From JANYHH01 sp965249745 (GTDB lineage: Bacteria; Deinococcota; Deinococci; Deinococcales; JAAFIG01), in NCBI GenBank assembly GCA_965249745.1, contig OZ252252.1:434001-498000 (forward strand): a stretch of DNA of 64,000 nucleotides, read 5' to 3'. This document shows, piece after piece, positions 8,017 to 17,124 of this stretch (within the stretch, counting starts at the first letter, position 1; every line of letters starts with the position of its first letter). The notes under the pieces were generated by a model, which saw nothing but the letters and a program-made list of their open reading frames with translations, made no database searches and had not been told where the DNA came from. A program made the translations under genes and the position numbers.

Positions 8017-9009
8017 TCAATGGGTGGCGAGTGTCTTGCGTGCGGTTTGGTTGGTTTGTCTCGAGCCAATCAGGATGAGTGTCAGTCCAAAAACGATCCA
8101 GCCAAGCAGCACCCACAACGGTTGATTCGCGCCTTTCCCCTCAAAGAAGGCGGCCGAACGAAGCAGATGACCGAACGCACCGAGCGGCAACAATTGTCCG
8201 ACCGGTCCCCACATTCCGGGTAGCATTTCCGGGGCGCTCGAGAGCGCCGAGAACGGGTTAGCGACGAGCATCATGGTGAAAGCCGCCAGGCCCAAACCGC
8301 GTGCGCCAAGGCTAGCGCCGAGACCCACCTCGAACGAAACCACGGCGGCAACTGCGAGGCTAGCGATCAGGCTGTTAGTCAGGTACGAACCCTCGAGCGT
8401 TTTGAACCCGAACTGCACGATGCCGGTCATGGCGAATCCGGTAAACAGGGCGATTAATACAATCGCGGTGATTCGTTCACTGGCGCTGTGCAGACGCATG
8501 GTCAACAGCAAGCCGCTGACAATACCGCTGAGAACCAGGGGTAAGGCGCTGCCCACCAGCGCCGCTTGGCGCGGATCGTCGCTGGTCGCTGGAACCACAT
8601 CCTCGATAGTCGGAGTGCCGAATCCCGAGGCGGACAGCAGCGTACCAATCTGAGTACCGATGATACCGATCAGTTGCGCCACACCGGGGCTACCCGCTGA
8701 AGCGGTCAGGATTTTGAAATCTTCGGGACTCGCGGGGTCCAAGAGAATCACGCCATAAACTTCTCGCTCAATGATGGCTTGACGGGCTTCTTCTTCACTG
8801 CCGAAGGCTTTGAAGTCGAACGCACCGGGACGGATACGCTCGAGCAGTTGCGGTAGGCGTTTGGTCATTGTGGCGCTGGTTACGAGACCCACCGGAAGTT
8901 TGTTGGGGGCGGTATTGACGGCTGGCCAAGCAAAGACCGTCAACAGCAATGAAACAAGTAGTGGGACGAGGGCGCTGATTCCAAGAACGGTTACGGTCTG
9001 AGTTTTCAT
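8017..9009 (-). CDS. ABC-2-type/YhgE-like membrane protein
   Basis: This 330-residue inner-membrane protein begins at ATG 9009 (SD GAGGAG). One N-terminal membrane segment (about 8-32) is followed by a periplasmic domain of about 130 residues (LPVGLVTSATMTKRLPQLLE ... VYGVILLDPAS), then about five C-terminal membrane helices. This layout matches ABC-2 permeases and the YhgE/Pip group. No ATPase gene is adjacent. With the LolA-like gene and the DoxX remnant it forms one minus-strand transcription unit divergent from a TetR regulator, which may repress it. Confidence 0.75.
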   Translation of the reverse strand: MKTQTVTVLGISALVPLLVSLLLTVFAWPAVNTAPNKLPVGLVTSATMTKRLPQLLERIRPGAFDFKAFGSEEEARQAIIEREVYGVILLDPASPEDFKILTASAGSPGVAQLIGIIGTQIGTLLSASGFGTPTIEDVVPATSDDPRQAALVGSALPLVLSGIVSGLLLTMRLHSASERITAIVLIALFTGFAMTGIVQFGFKTLEGSYLTNSLIASLAVAAVVSFEVGLGASLGARGLGLAAFTMMLVANPFSALSSAPEMLPGMWGPVGQLLPLGAFGHLLRSAAFFEGKGANQPLWVLLGWIVFGLTLILIGSRQTNQTARKTLATH

Positions 9010-9047
9010 GGGTCTCCTCACATAGGATCTGGACAGGGTTTTCGACT

Positions 9048-9415
9048 TCAGATCGGTGCGAGCCAGAAACGCCCGATGGCAGCGAAGGCCAAGAGCAACG
9101 TCATAGCGAGGGTGACAACTGTTTGCCTGCTTTTACCTTGACGAGCGTGACTGACAACTGCGCCCATCGTGTTGCTCAATACCTTAATGATGCCAGTGGA
9201 ACTCAAGGAGGGCATGATTCGTGTTCAGGACGGTAGGATTAATCCCAATCCACCTAACACCTCGAGCGTGCCGATGAGTTTGAGGAATGGTAGGGTGTAA
9301 CCCATTTTTGGATGACGCTTTCCTGAACCGCTAGGGGCTGGTGAAACATAGCGATGCCGTGAATGATAAAAAAAATAGCCATCAGGGCTTGGATAATCGA
9401 TATTAGGGTACCCAT
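9048..9415 (-). pseudogene. Decayed DoxX-family membrane protein gene
   Basis: ATG 9415 has a strong SD (AAAGGAG), and the first 35 codons (MGTLISIIQALMAIFFIIHG) match the first helix of DoxX-like proteins. The frame then shifts near the five-A run at about 9305. The second frame gives PFLKLIGTLEVLGGLGLILP, the DoxX signature, and meets a TGA at 9225-9227. The same frame continues past the stop into MGAVVSHARQGKS and TLLLAFAAIGRF, the usual DoxX C-terminus, ending at 9048. One frameshift plus one nonsense codon indicate real decay rather than a single sequencing slip. The divergent TetR gene probably controlled it. Confidence 0.75.
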
Positions 9416-9480
9416 GATTGCTCCTTTGATGAAAAGGTGTGTTGACTCGAGTCTCTTCGATTGACAGCAAGTACTTACTA

Positions 9481-9493
9481 TCCATAAAATGGA
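9481..9493. promoter_or_regulatory. Candidate TetR operator
   Basis: The inverted repeat TCCAT-AAA-ATGGA lies between the divergent TetR gene and the DoxX-led unit. On the minus strand a TTGACA box and a TATCGT box spaced by 17 bases lie just upstream. The site is suitably placed for control of both directions; binding is inferred only. Confidence 0.4.
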
Positions 9494-9613
9494 CGATAGC
9501 ATTGAAAGCGATCACTGTCAACAGGAATTGACCACCCGTGTTCGGCACGGGAAGAAAATAGAATCAACCCAAGGGCTGAGAACCCCCAGCCGGAGACCGC
9601 AAGGAGCCGAACC

Positions 9614-10168
9614 ATGCCGACCGCGATTGACGAACAAATCATTTTCAACGCCGCCCTCAAAGTCGTAACCGAACGCGGTTACGTCGGCGCGACCACCAAA
9701 CTCATCGCAGAGGAAGCGGGCATCGGAGAGGTCACGCTGTTCCGGCGTTTCGGTAACAAAGAAAGGCTGATCTTGGAGGCGTTGAAACAAGAATCAGCCA
9801 AGATTGACACCGCGATCAGCTTTTACAGCGGGCAGCTCGAGGCGGACCTGACCGGAATCCTGACCGCTTACCAAGCGCTGCTCCAGGCTCGAGCGCCGCT
9901 CATCATGACGTTCTACACCGAGATCTCGCGGCATCCCGAACTGGCAACCGTCCTCGAGTATCCGCAACGCATCATTCAAAAAATTTTAACCATGCTCGAG
10001 CAGTACCAGAACGAAGGCAAACTGATGCGAAAAGAACCGATGCAGCAACTGGCAGAACTGTTCGGACCAGTGATGATGCTTATCCTGTTTGAAACCGTTT
10101 ATCAGGGCGAGGCATCACTGGACATCAAAAAGCACGTCACAAGTTTTTTGAAGGGGAACCGTTCGTGA
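9614..10168 (+). CDS. TetR/AcrR-family transcriptional regulator
   Basis: This is a 184-residue repressor-type protein. The N-terminal helix-turn-helix is clear: IIFNAALKVVTERGYVGATT, then KLIAEEAGIGEVTLFRRFGNKERL at about residues 28-52, a typical TetR DNA-binding domain. The C-terminal ligand-binding domain is helical and shows no recognisable family signature. SD AAGGAG precedes the ATG. It is divergent from the DoxX remnant, ABC-2-like and LolA-like genes, so it likely regulates these and itself. Confidence 0.88.
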   Translation: MPTAIDEQIIFNAALKVVTERGYVGATTKLIAEEAGIGEVTLFRRFGNKERLILEALKQESAKIDTAISFYSGQLEADLTGILTAYQALLQARAPLIMTFYTEISRHPELATVLEYPQRIIQKILTMLEQYQNEGKLMRKEPMQQLAELFGPVMMLILFETVYQGEASLDIKKHVTSFLKGNRS

Positions 10169-10185
10169 GACTCGAGCTTGGAGAG

Positions 10186-11469
10186 TTAACTCGTTCTGAA
10201 ATCCGCCATTGATACGATGCGCCCCTCCAAGCGCGACCGTTCCATCGCAAACGCCAGCTCGTGGCTCTCCAAGTACTGCGCCGAGTCATCTCGAGAACCA
10301 CTCAGCACGGCCTTCACGAACGCCGCGCACAGTCCCGCGTCGCCGCCCCCGTGACCACCGCCCGCCATACCAGCCGGGGCACGAATCGGGATCGTCTCAC
10401 CGCCACCAGAGAAAGCGGTTTGCAAGTCGTGAGGTTCCAAGCGTAGCTCTTGCTGGCTGGCACTAAAGACGCCGCGCAGCGTGGCGTGAGAACCGTCTAT
10501 CCGCAGGCTGCGCCCTTCCTCGCCGCTGTGGCCGTGCATCGTGAACACGCCGGTCGCGCCGCCAGCAAACTCGAGGGCCGCGACCTGATGATCCACCACA
10601 TCGTTGTCGGAGCGGTAGACGCAACGCCCGTACGGTCCCGTCAAGAGCGCCTGACGGCGCGCCTCCAAGCTGGGATCGGGGCTGATCACGCTGGTGGGCC
10701 AGCCAGTGTCCTCCGTCAAGTAGATCTTGGGCGCGTAAAAGGCGCAGCTCTCTTCCACCGGGCAACCCTCGAGGCAGCGTTTCGGTGCGCCCTCCGTGGC
10801 GTTCTCAGCGCGGAAATGCTTCAGAGCGCCAAAGCTGTTCAGCCGCGAAACCGTCAGCCCAGTGATCCAGCCCAACAGGTCCAAGTCGTGCGAGCATTTC
10901 GCCAGGATCATCGGGCTGGACCGCGCCGCGTTGCCCCAGTTGCCACGCACGTAACTGTGCGCGTAATGAATTGCAGAAACATTCTCGCGCCACTCCAAAG
11001 TCACGATCTGACCGATTGCGCCGCTCTGCACGGTTTCGCGCAGCGTCTGGAAGAACGGCGTGTAGCGCAGCACGTACCCCAATCGCACGACGCGACTCGA
11101 GGTTTCGGCGGCGACCGCCACGCGCCGCGTTCCTTCGAGGGTGCTGGCCACCGGTTTTTCCAGCATCAGATGCAGGTCGGCCTTCAAACAGGCAATCGCG
11201 GCCTCCTCGTGCAGCGCGTCCGGCAGGCACACGAAGGCGGCCAGATCGGGCGCAACCAGCTCGGGCGTGATGAACCGCAACGCCTCGCGCCAATCCAGAA
11301 AGCGGCGCTCCACCGGAATGCCGTGCGCCGCGCCGAACCGCTCGAGCTTCGTCCGATCAGCATCCGCGACGGCCACGAACTGCAACTCGTCCCGATGCTC
11401 GAGCGCCCAAGCGCCGTAGACGTTGAACCCTCGATTGCCCGCGCCCAACATGATCGCTTGAACTGGCAT
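10186..11469 (-). CDS. Gfo/Idh/MocA-family oxidoreductase
   Basis: This is a 427-residue NAD(P)-dependent sugar or inositol dehydrogenase-type enzyme. The Rossmann motif GAGNRGFNVYG is at about residues 8-18, and the family signature EKPVAST follows near 110. A cysteine-containing insert (CLEGCPVEESC) and a KCSHDLDLLGW active-site segment place it in a MocA subgroup often linked to sugar catabolism. The start is set at ATG 11469, eight bases after TAAAAT, suggesting a leaderless mRNA; in-frame GTG 11475 is an alternative. The substrate cannot be assigned, and no sugar transporter lies adjacent. Confidence 0.85.
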   Translation of the reverse strand: MPVQAIMLGAGNRGFNVYGAWALEHRDELQFVAVADADRTKLERFGAAHGIPVERRFLDWREALRFITPELVAPDLAAFVCLPDALHEEAAIACLKADLHLMLEKPVASTLEGTRRVAVAAETSSRVVRLGYVLRYTPFFQTLRETVQSGAIGQIVTLEWRENVSAIHYAHSYVRGNWGNAARSSPMILAKCSHDLDLLGWITGLTVSRLNSFGALKHFRAENATEGAPKRCLEGCPVEESCAFYAPKIYLTEDTGWPTSVISPDPSLEARRQALLTGPYGRCVYRSDNDVVDHQVAALEFAGGATGVFTMHGHSGEEGRSLRIDGSHATLRGVFSASQQELRLEPHDLQTAFSGGGETIPIRAPAGMAGGGHGGGDAGLCAAFVKAVLSGSRDDSAQYLESHELAFAMERSRLEGRIVSMADFRTS

Positions 11470-11605
11470 AGGCACGGATTTTAATCCAGATGGGACGATG
11501 CTTCATCCTCGAGAAAGACTCTGGGCGACCTGATCGTTGCTCTCGGGTCAAGCCGTCTTCCCTAGCGGGCTGGTCAACTGTCACAGCCTCCGATTAGCGC
11601 GACTG

Positions 11606-11620
11606 TATCCTTTTGTAGTG
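11606..11620 (+). promoter_or_regulatory. Leaderless promoter of the small lipoprotein gene
   Basis: TATCCT (11606-11611), then 6 bases, then GTG (11618). The spacing is identical to that at 3010 and fixes the start codon well inside the longest open frame. Confidence 0.55.
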
Positions 11621-12064
11621 AAACTTCTCCCTTTGCTGCTGGCGGTATTGTTCGTGTCGTGTGCCCCCGCTTACTCCGTCACCAAACCGACTTCCGCTGC
11701 GCCAGTCGAGGTGACGGGCGTGTACATCGGGGTGTTCTTCGGCGCGGGCGATCTGGACGGGCAACTGCTGAACGCGCTGCCCGGCGCACTGACCAGCGCT
11801 GGCTTCAAGGTCACGGGTGTCAAATACCCAGCTCCGAAGGGCGCTTCGGTCAAGCTCGAGGGGGAAATTTCCCCGGCGAGCAGCAGTGATCCGCGTCCCA
11901 GCAGGATTGCCAAAGCGGTTATTCGTGTGATTGATTTCAAGACCGCCAAGGTCGTGGCCCAGTACCGTTTCGAGACGGGGAATCCGATTGAGATGCGTGA
12001 TCCCGGCGCACTGGCGGGCGACATCGCCGGGTTGATCGGGCGGGATTTCAAGCAGTTGCCCTGA
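11618..12064 (+). CDS. Small lipoprotein of unknown function
   Basis: This is a 148-residue exported lipoprotein. GTG 11618 begins the signal MKLLPLLLAVLFVSC with the lipobox cysteine at residue 15. The mature part has an alternating strand pattern (TGVYIGVFFGAGDLDGQLL, SAGFKVTGV, KAVIRVIDFKTAKVVAQYRF) similar in style to periplasmic LPS-assembly or curli-secretion-type lipoproteins, but no family can be named. Leaderless promoter directly upstream. Confidence 0.75.
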   Translation: MKLLPLLLAVLFVSCAPAYSVTKPTSAAPVEVTGVYIGVFFGAGDLDGQLLNALPGALTSAGFKVTGVKYPAPKGASVKLEGEISPASSSDPRPSRIAKAVIRVIDFKTAKVVAQYRFETGNPIEMRDPGALAGDIAGLIGRDFKQLP

Positions 12065-12121
12065 ATCGGTCAGGCTCGAGTCGAACCCTCTATGACGCGC
12101 CGGGTTTGCTAGGCTGAAGCC

Positions 12122-12181
12122 GTGCCCATGAAAATTGAAGCTTGGCAGGCCCCTCGAGTGGTGGCTGGAGGACTGGTGTGA
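12122..12181 (+). CDS. Leaderless micro-ORF (19 aa) coupled to the MFS gene
   Basis: TAGGCT (12110-12115) is followed by 6 bases and GTG 12122, the same arrangement as other leaderless starts here. The 19-codon frame (MPMKIEAWQAPRVV...) ends in TGA at 12179-12181, which overlaps the GTG start of the transporter gene at 12178 (GTGA). Ribosomes loading on this frame could reinitiate at the transporter start, which lacks its own clear SD. An ATG at 12128 is an alternative start in the same frame. Whether the peptide has a function is unknown. Confidence 0.5.
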   Translation: MPMKIEAWQAPRVVAGGLV

Positions 12182-13413
12182 GCGGCTTGCGGTGGCGGAT
12201 TCCGCTGGTGCTGCTGGTCACGATGCTGGTCAATTACCTGGATCGAAACACGATCTCCCTGGCGCTGCCGAAAATTGCCGAAGATTTTCACTGGACGGAC
12301 AAGCAGATCGGCAGCAACGGCGACCTGCTCTTGGCGGCGTTCTTCCTGGCGTACGGCGTGGCGCAGATGATTCTGACGCCATTCGCGGAGCGCGGCAACC
12401 TGAAGCGGGCGCTGATGCTGGCGCTCGTGGCGTTCAGTCTGTTCACGATCCTGAAAGCCCCGCTCGGGCAGTCGCTCACGGCACTGATTCTGCTGCGGCT
12501 GCTGTTGGGCGTCGGCGAGGGCGTTCACGTCCCGATGATGAGCGCCATCACCGCACGCTGGTTTCCGCGCACGGAGCGGTCGCGCGCCAATAGCTTGTGG
12601 AGCGTCGGCGCGATTCTAGCCACGGCCCTCGGACCGCTGTTCGTGGTTCCGCTGATCGGCGTGGTCGGCTGGCGCGACAGTTTCGCCGTGCTGGGCGGGC
12701 TGGGCTTGCTGATCTCCTTGCCACTCGTCTGGTTCTTCGTGCAGGAACGACCGACCGCCGAAACGGTGGGCGCGGCGGAACTCGAGTCCATCCGAGCCGG
12801 GCAACTCGAGCCTGAGACGGTCCAGGACACTCTGGCTGTTCCGTTCACTCGAGACGCGAATTACTGGTGGTACTGCCTGGCGGGAATCTTGAACGCCTTT
12901 TGCGCCTTTGGTTTTCTGTCCTGGTTACCGACGTACTTCAATCGCGCCAAAGGCATCAACTTCGAGGCGCTCGGCTGGCCGCTGGCGCTCGTGTTCGCCT
13001 CGGGCGTGATTGGGACATTGCTGTGGGCGCAAGTCGGGGACCGCACCGGGCGGCGATTGCTCTTGGCGAGCCTTGGGTTCGCGGCCGCAGGCGTGTGCGC
13101 GTTTCTGGCGATTACCTCGAGCGGGGTCGTGCCGCTGGTGGCGCTGTTCGCGGCGGGCGTGTTCGGGCAGGGCGCGTTCAACGCGCAGGAGTACGCGACC
13201 GTGCAACGCCTCGTGCCGAGTGGCAAGGTCGGGAGCGGCACGGGCTTGTACAACGGGCTGAGCGTCGTGTTCGGCGGTGTCGGCGGCAGTCTGATTCCGG
13301 GCAGTATTCTTGGGGCGACCGGGGATTACAACGCGGCGCTGATGAGCATCGTGGTCGGCGCGTTTCTGGCGAGCGTCACGCTCTTTTTCGTCTCGAGGCG
13401 GTTGAAGTACTGA
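12178..13413 (+). CDS. Major facilitator superfamily transporter
   Basis: This 411-residue inner-membrane protein has about 12 hydrophobic segments. The first helices contain NYLDRNTISLALPKI and DKQIGSNGDLLLAAFFLAYG, the signature of the anion:cation symporter (hexuronate/phthalate-type) branch of MFS. The motif RLLLGVGEG and the loop RTERSRANSLW support that branch. GTG 12178 is preferred to the longer TTG 12142 because it overlaps the micro-ORF stop and starts right before the first helix. The substrate is probably an organic anion, not defined further. Confidence 0.85.
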   Translation: MSGLRWRIPLVLLVTMLVNYLDRNTISLALPKIAEDFHWTDKQIGSNGDLLLAAFFLAYGVAQMILTPFAERGNLKRALMLALVAFSLFTILKAPLGQSLTALILLRLLLGVGEGVHVPMMSAITARWFPRTERSRANSLWSVGAILATALGPLFVVPLIGVVGWRDSFAVLGGLGLLISLPLVWFFVQERPTAETVGAAELESIRAGQLEPETVQDTLAVPFTRDANYWWYCLAGILNAFCAFGFLSWLPTYFNRAKGINFEALGWPLALVFASGVIGTLLWAQVGDRTGRRLLLASLGFAAAGVCAFLAITSSGVVPLVALFAAGVFGQGAFNAQEYATVQRLVPSGKVGSGTGLYNGLSVVFGGVGGSLIPGSILGATGDYNAALMSIVVGAFLASVTLFFVSRRLKY

Positions 13414-13444
13414 GTTCGGCTCCAAGCTATTCAGATAGATTGAC

Positions 13445-14167
13445 TTATGGCTCTGCCCTGACCCCCAGCGTCGGAGGCACGACCAAAGCGCGGGCGGTGA
13501 ACGCCATGAAGAACTCGCGCCAAAACCAGGTCAGCGTCAAGCCGAGCGCAGCAGAAACCAGTGAGATGACCAGACCGAACCCGTTCTGACCCGGCAAGAA
13601 AAATACCGATAGCAGACTGATACCTCCCAGGACCACGCCCAGCAAGTACCAACGGCTCAGGGTATCGCTCAGAGTCACAATGGTGTGCGGCGCATTGCCG
13701 CGTTCGGCTCTGGCCGTGGCATCCTCGAGCCATTTTTTCCACCACCCGATCACCAAATATGACAGGATCAAAACAGGGATCAAGGGGAGGGCAACCAGGA
13801 TCAGCCAAACCGCGCCCGCTAGACCGGCAATCAGCAACCCGAGGACACCCAAGCCCCCGCCGACGACTAGCAGCCATTGCGAGGCCGTGTTCCAACGGTT
13901 GAGCGTGTCGCACAGCGCTCGGGTACGTCCCGTGCCGTCAGTCTGCCCCTGAAGTACGGCTTGGCCCGAGCGGGCGACCCATTCGGCGCTCCAAGTATTG
14001 AGAAAATACGTGATGACCGCTGTGATCGCGCCGGTCACAAAGGCTGAAACTGGATTTTGCCCGGCGACCACCACGAGGCCACTGAGAATGGAGAGCAGCG
14101 GTCCCACGAAGCGGTACACACCGAGGAAGGAAGTCAGTTTCTGGGCGCTGCTTTCGAGAGCGTTCAT
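13445..14167 (-). CDS. Multi-pass membrane protein of unknown function
   Basis: This 240-residue protein has about six membrane helices, arranged as three pairs with short cytosolic segments (for example ALCDTLNRWNTASQWLL and TLSDTLSRWYLLGVVLGG). These two segments share an SDTL/CDTLxRW pattern, which suggests an internal duplication. On the minus strand a TATTGT box lies 5 bases before the ATG, compatible with a leaderless mRNA. No family is recognised. It is convergent with the MFS gene. Confidence 0.7.
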   Translation of the reverse strand: MNALESSAQKLTSFLGVYRFVGPLLSILSGLVVVAGQNPVSAFVTGAITAVITYFLNTWSAEWVARSGQAVLQGQTDGTGRTRALCDTLNRWNTASQWLLVVGGGLGVLGLLIAGLAGAVWLILVALPLIPVLILSYLVIGWWKKWLEDATARAERGNAPHTIVTLSDTLSRWYLLGVVLGGISLLSVFFLPGQNGFGLVISLVSAALGLTLTWFWREFFMAFTARALVVPPTLGVRAEP

Positions 14168-14340
14168 TTCTTACAATACTGCGAAAATCACATTTCACCC
14201 TCAAAAACCTGCCTTGTCATCGTACCAAACCGCTCTGTCCGATGACCACTCGAGAGCAGTCTCTCTGTCAGTCGGTTCGCTCTCCATCGCGGCTCAGGTC
14301 ATGATAAAACCTGATTCAATATTCCCCCTCGAGGTTCCAA

Positions 14341-15774
14341 ATGATCCCAGAATTTCCCCTGTCCAAATCCGATCTCCTCGAGACGCTGCGCGCCTTCCGT
14401 GCGAAGGACGTGCGCTGGCGCGAGGGGCGGGTGATGGCGGGCGTCTACGACGCGGGACTCGAGCTGGAGGGAACGGTCAAGACGGCGTACCTGGAATTCC
14501 TGTCGGAGAACGGCTTGTACCCAAATTTTTATCCCAGCCTGATCGCGCTGGAAAACGAGGTCGTCCGCTCCATGAAAGCTTTGCTGCGCGCCCCAGAGTC
14601 CGCCTGTGGCACGTTCACCTCGGGCGGGACGGAGAGCATCATGCTGGCGGTCAAAGCCGCTCGAGATTGCGCGGCCGCCACGCGAGGCATTACCGCGCCG
14701 GAATTGGTGGTCTGCCGCACGACCCACCCGGCGTTTCACAAGGCGGCGCATTATCTGGGTTTGCGGGTGGTCGTGACCGATTTCCGGGCGGATTACCGGG
14801 CCGACCCTGCCGCCTACGCCGCCGCGATTACGCCGAACACAGTGTTGATTGTGGGCAGTGCGCCGTGTTACTCGCATGGCGTAGTGGATCCGATCGTAGA
14901 GCTGGGACAGTTGGCTTTGGAGCGTGGCGTGTTACTGCACGTGGATGCCTGCGTCGGCGGGGTGCAACTGCCGTTCATGCGAGCCGCCGGGATGCCCGTC
15001 CCGGAATTTGACCTGGGCGTCCCCGGCGTGACCTCGCTGAGCGTGGACTTGCACAAGTACGGGTACGCCCCGAAGAACGCTAGCGTCATTCTGTACCACG
15101 ACAAGCACCTGCGGCAGTACGCGATCTACGCCAACGCCGACACGACTGGGTACAGCGTCATCAACACTGGGGTCATGTCCAGTAAGAGCGGCGGGCCGCT
15201 CGCCGGGGCCTGGGCGACGCTGCACGCGCTGGGACAATCCGGGTATCTCGAGATCGTGCGAAGCGTCATGGCGGCCACACAGCGCGCGATAGAGGGCATC
15301 AACGCCATCCCGGAACTCGAGGTGCTGGGAGCGCCTGATCTGTGCGTGTTCACCCTGGCAGTCAAACCGGAGTTTGCCGCGCAGATCAGCGTCTTCGAGT
15401 TGGAAGACGCGATGGTGGACCGAGGCTGGTGGTTGCAAGCGCAACCGAGCGCACCGGGAACCCCAGCCAACCTACACCTCAGCCTGAACCGCAGCAACGT
15501 GCCGCACGTGGACGCGATGCTGACTGCTTTACGCGAATCCGTGGCCGCCGTGAAAGCCCAACCGCCGATAGACCTGGAAGCCTTACTGGGGGCAGTCATG
15601 GCCGTCCTGTCCGAACCCGACGAGCACACCCTCGAGACGCTGCTGGGACTGGTCGGTGTCAGCGGAGGCGCTCTGCCGGAACGCTACGCCCTTATCAACA
15701 CGCTGCTGGACGCCCTCCCAGACGCGCACGTCAACCGCCTTCTGGTGCAATACCTAAACGCCGTTTACGCTTGA
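14341..15774 (+). CDS. PLP-dependent decarboxylase/sphingosine-1-phosphate lyase-like aminotransferase-fold enzyme
   Basis: This is a 477-residue fold-type I PLP enzyme of the group II decarboxylase family. The phosphate-binding SGGTES is near residue 98, the HVDACVGG motif near 200, and the PLP lysine lies in SVDLHKYGYAPKNAS near 240. HKYGYAPK is typical of the sphingosine-1-phosphate lyase-like branch rather than glutamate decarboxylase. The last 85 residues are a helical extension. An SD-like GAGGT precedes the ATG. The bacterial substrate could be a phosphorylated sphingoid base or an amino acid; the sequence alone does not decide. Confidence 0.85.
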   Translation: MIPEFPLSKSDLLETLRAFRAKDVRWREGRVMAGVYDAGLELEGTVKTAYLEFLSENGLYPNFYPSLIALENEVVRSMKALLRAPESACGTFTSGGTESIMLAVKAARDCAAATRGITAPELVVCRTTHPAFHKAAHYLGLRVVVTDFRADYRADPAAYAAAITPNTVLIVGSAPCYSHGVVDPIVELGQLALERGVLLHVDACVGGVQLPFMRAAGMPVPEFDLGVPGVTSLSVDLHKYGYAPKNASVILYHDKHLRQYAIYANADTTGYSVINTGVMSSKSGGPLAGAWATLHALGQSGYLEIVRSVMAATQRAIEGINAIPELEVLGAPDLCVFTLAVKPEFAAQISVFELEDAMVDRGWWLQAQPSAPGTPANLHLSLNRSNVPHVDAMLTALRESVAAVKAQPPIDLEALLGAVMAVLSEPDEHTLETLLGLVGVSGGALPERYALINTLLDALPDAHVNRLLVQYLNAVYA

Positions 15775-15964
15775 AAGCCTATGCCTCGGCTCTCATCTCT
15801 CACAGCACATTTTCATCTGACGCGACAGGCTATCGTAGGTGAGACGATAAGATGAGGACGCCTCGAGGTGGCCTGAGTCTTAGCGACATTAAACTCGAGG
15901 TTCGCCGCTTTGCCATCGCGTCGGTACGACGTTCGCCCATCTGGTTTCAGCTCGGAGTCATTGC
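15775..15964. other. Gap before the HtrA-like gene
   Basis: These 190 bases contain a short inverted repeat (TATCGT at 15831-15836, ACGATA at 15844-15849) and CTCGAG sites. No gene or strong promoter is visible. Confidence 0.35.
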
Positions 15965-17050
15965 ATGTGGAGATTAGGGGTTCTGTTGGTGTTCATCGTC
16001 GCGGCGGCTGCCGGGTATTACTCTGGCATCACCAGCGCGGCCTCCAAGTTAGTGACACCGGACGAGATCAACACCGTGGAAATCAAAACCCGCTCCATCA
16101 AGGCGGTCGTCATGGTGATCGCCAAGAGCGCCCCAGAAGCCGTGCCACAAGGCGAAGACCCGAATTTCTTCTCGAGCGGCTTTTTCTATAAACCAAATCT
16201 GATCGTCACGAACTACCACGCGATCAATCAGGACCCGGTCAGCATTCGCGTGCAACTCTCCGACGGTCGTCAGTTCCCGGTCACGATAGAAGCCTACGAC
16301 CAGGGCATTGACATCGCCGTGCTGCGCGTCACCGGCGTGACCGCACCCGCCACGATCAAATTCGGGAACTCTGGTGATGTCCTGTCCGGGCAGAAAGCGG
16401 TCATTTTGGGATCGCCACTGAAAAAGCCCAACAACGTCTCCGTCGGCGTGGTCGGCAGTTTCAACCGGATAGACGAGTTCTCCGACGAGATCGGCGTCGA
16501 AATTCCGGAGATGATGCTGACCGATGCCAACATTGAGCAAGGCAATTCTGGCGGCCCGATTCTGGACTCCAAGGGCAACCTGATCGGTGTCGTGGACGCC
16601 AACCTGGAAAGCACCGTGACCGCGACCGGCAAGATTGGGCTGGGCATCCCCAGCAACTTGGTGCAGCAAAGCCTGAGCGACCTCGAGAAATTCGGCGTTT
16701 CGCAACGCGGGCAGCTCGGCGCGACGCTGAAAGATGTCTCCGAGTTAGAACCGTTCGCGCTGGAAGCCGTGGGTTTAAACAGTGCTCGAGGGGCTTTGGT
16801 CATGGAAGTCACGCCGGACGGCGCGGGAGCCAGGGCGGGCTTGCAGGCATCGGACATTAGCAACGACGGCAAGCTGAAACGCCTCGGGGATATCATTTTG
16901 AAAGTGGACAATAAAGTCGTTGGCGGGCGCTTCGACGCGATTCAAGAGATCGCCAAGCGGCGACCAGGGCAGGTGCTGACGCTGACCGTCTGGCGCAATA
17001 AGAAGCCGGTGCAATTGAAGGTCACGGTCACGCCGCGTTTGCCGCGCTAA
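15965..17050 (+). CDS. HtrA/DegP-like trypsin-type serine protease with PDZ domain
   Basis: This is a 361-residue membrane-anchored envelope protease. An N-terminal hydrophobic segment (residues 3-25) acts as an anchor or signal. The chymotrypsin-fold triad is H85 (TNYHA), D116 (GIDIAVL) and S195 (QGNSGGP). A single PDZ domain follows from about 245 (GQLGATL ... RGALVMEVTPDGAGARAG ... LGDIILKVDNKVV). Family members degrade or sense misfolded envelope proteins. No regulator is adjacent. Length is typical for single-PDZ DegS-like forms. Confidence 0.9.
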   Translation: MWRLGVLLVFIVAAAAGYYSGITSAASKLVTPDEINTVEIKTRSIKAVVMVIAKSAPEAVPQGEDPNFFSSGFFYKPNLIVTNYHAINQDPVSIRVQLSDGRQFPVTIEAYDQGIDIAVLRVTGVTAPATIKFGNSGDVLSGQKAVILGSPLKKPNNVSVGVVGSFNRIDEFSDEIGVEIPEMMLTDANIEQGNSGGPILDSKGNLIGVVDANLESTVTATGKIGLGIPSNLVQQSLSDLEKFGVSQRGQLGATLKDVSELEPFALEAVGLNSARGALVMEVTPDGAGARAGLQASDISNDGKLKRLGDIILKVDNKVVGGRFDAIQEIAKRRPGQVLTLTVWRNKKPVQLKVTVTPRLPR

Positions 17051-17124
17051 AAGCTTCACCCGCTCGAGGCGGCTCGCTGCTTCTCAAGGATCGTTATCTG
17101 GGACGTGACGAGTAGGCTCGAGGC

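Noticed and set aside
9225..9548. Open frame of 107 codons on the minus strand
   Set aside because: Only its 3' end is DoxX-like; the 5' part is the antisense of the TetR upstream region. It is explained by the frameshifted DoxX gene.
12142..12177. TTG start of the MFS gene
   Set aside because: The GTG at 12178 is coupled to the micro-ORF stop and begins just before the first membrane helix.
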